The notes beneath the pieces were generated by a model, which made no database searches, had not been told where the DNA came from, and saw only the letters and a program-made list of their open reading frames with translations. Of a DNA stretch of 64,000 bases, positions 63,723 through 64,000 are shown one piece after another; positions within the stretch are counted from its first letter, which is position 1, and the number at the start of each line of letters is the position of its first letter. Source of the DNA: Pseudomonadota bacterium (GTDB lineage Bacteria > Pseudomonadota > Gammaproteobacteria > Burkholderiales > Burkholderiaceae_E). The position numbers and the translations under genes were made by a program. Location: the NCBI GenBank assembly GCA_023389055.1, contig JAEWFA010000065.1, positions 159,208-223,207 on the forward strand, read 5' to 3'.

Positions 63723-64000
63723 GTGCTCGAGTTGCAGCAGGTGGGCGTGCGCTTCGGCGGACTGAAGGCCGTCGACGACGTCTCGATCTCGGTGAAGCGC
63801 GGCGAGCGGCGCGCGATCATCGGTCCGAACGGCGCCGGCAAGACGACGCTGTTCAACGCGATCACCGGAATCCGTCCACCTTCGACGGGGAAGATCTTCT
63901 TCGAGGGACGAGACGTGACGAGGCTTGCGCCGCACCGACGCGCGCACCGCGGGATGAGCCGCACGTTCCAGATCACGAACCTGTTCCAGCGGCTCACCGT
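63723..64000 (+). CDS. Liv-type ABC ATPase LivG, cluster B, 5' part
   Basis: The first 92 codons of an ATP-binding protein, GTG start at 63723, cut by the window end. ELQQVGVRFGGLKAVDDVSI and Walker A IGPNGAGKTTLFNAI are present, then RGMSRTFQITNLFQRL with the Q-loop. A livF gene is expected to follow outside the window. No stop codon occurs before the end. Confidence 0.93.
   Translation, partial: MLELQQVGVRFGGLKAVDDVSISVKRGERRAIIGPNGAGKTTLFNAITGIRPPSTGKIFFEGRDVTRLAPHRRAHRGMSRTFQITNLFQRLT

Noticed and set aside
61289..63997. About 900-codon open frame on the minus strand opposite livH, livM, livK and livG of cluster B
   Set aside because: The translation is rich in His, Arg and Glu without any domain, and the plus-strand genes show clear family motifs; this is typical antisense openness of GC-rich codons.

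Overview
The window is strongly GC-rich chromosomal DNA with a G/C-biased third codon position throughout. It carries about 67 closely packed genes and no rRNA, tRNA, CRISPR array, phage or insertion sequence that I can recognise. The gene order def-fmt-htpX-rsmB-DUF4390-ntrY-ntrX-trkA, a DUF3567 (BTH_I0359-type) gene, a PHB-depolymerase-family esterase and many solute-binding-protein transporters for aromatic or organic-acid substrates point to a free-living betaproteobacterium, most likely Burkholderiales. This is inferred from gene content; no species is claimed.

Layout. 1-4.8 kb: the 3' end of an acyl-CoA ligase, a dienelactone-hydrolase-family enzyme, a thioredoxin/TPR chaperone (CnoX-like), a glycine-zipper lipoprotein, a possible small membrane protein, an HNH nuclease and a ChaC-like gamma-glutamylcyclotransferase. 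4.8-8.3 kb: a minus-strand operon reading marR, FAD hydroxylase, gentisate dioxygenase, fumarylpyruvate hydrolase (3-hydroxybenzoate/gentisate catabolism, with no maleylpyruvate isomerase). 8.3-22.8 kb: housekeeping genes topB, dprA, a LysM protein, def, fmt, htpX, rsmB, DUF4390, an NtrY-like kinase, an NtrX-like regulator lacking its AAA+ domain, and trkA. 23.0-30.4 kb: a TRAP transporter, an amidase and a small conserved gene lie between trkA and trkH. 30.4-38.2 kb: DUF3567, rhodanese, rhomboid, an uncharacterised protein, esterase plus ribbon-helix-helix regulator with a palindromic operator candidate, NlpC/P60 lipoprotein, a tiny basic protein, TehB-like methyltransferase, VanZ-like protein, NAD-type isocitrate dehydrogenase family enzyme and a PIN toxin-antitoxin pair. 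38.4-42.2 kb: metH.

42.3-64 kb is a catabolic accessory region. An SsuABC-type ABC transporter is followed directly by an isocitrate-lyase-superfamily enzyme carrying the KKCGH motif. After wrbA, ribA and a Sel1-repeat protein comes a divergent LysR/aldehyde dehydrogenase pair. Then two separate branched-chain-amino-acid-type (Liv) ABC importers appear, each linked to its own ring-cleavage-product enzymes. Cluster A (livKHMGF) is followed by a possible CnbZ/RidA-like deaminase and a fumarylacetoacetate-hydrolase-family enzyme. Cluster B is a fumarylpyruvate-hydrolase paralogue, a PuuE/cyclic-imide-hydrolase-like enzyme, livH, livM, livK and the start of livG. A GntR/FCD regulator lies between A and B, with two TTGT-N2-ACAA-type sites flanking a TTGACA promoter element in front of cluster B.

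The best candidates for something new are the GntR-controlled cluster B (uptake plus cyclic-amide or acylpyruvate hydrolysis), cluster A with its deaminase-like protein, and the esterase/ribbon-helix-helix pair with its 18-bp palindrome. Also worth a look are the short palindromic repeats near 27 kb and 30.5 kb. Functions below come from motifs visible in the translated sequence and known family features; no database search was run.
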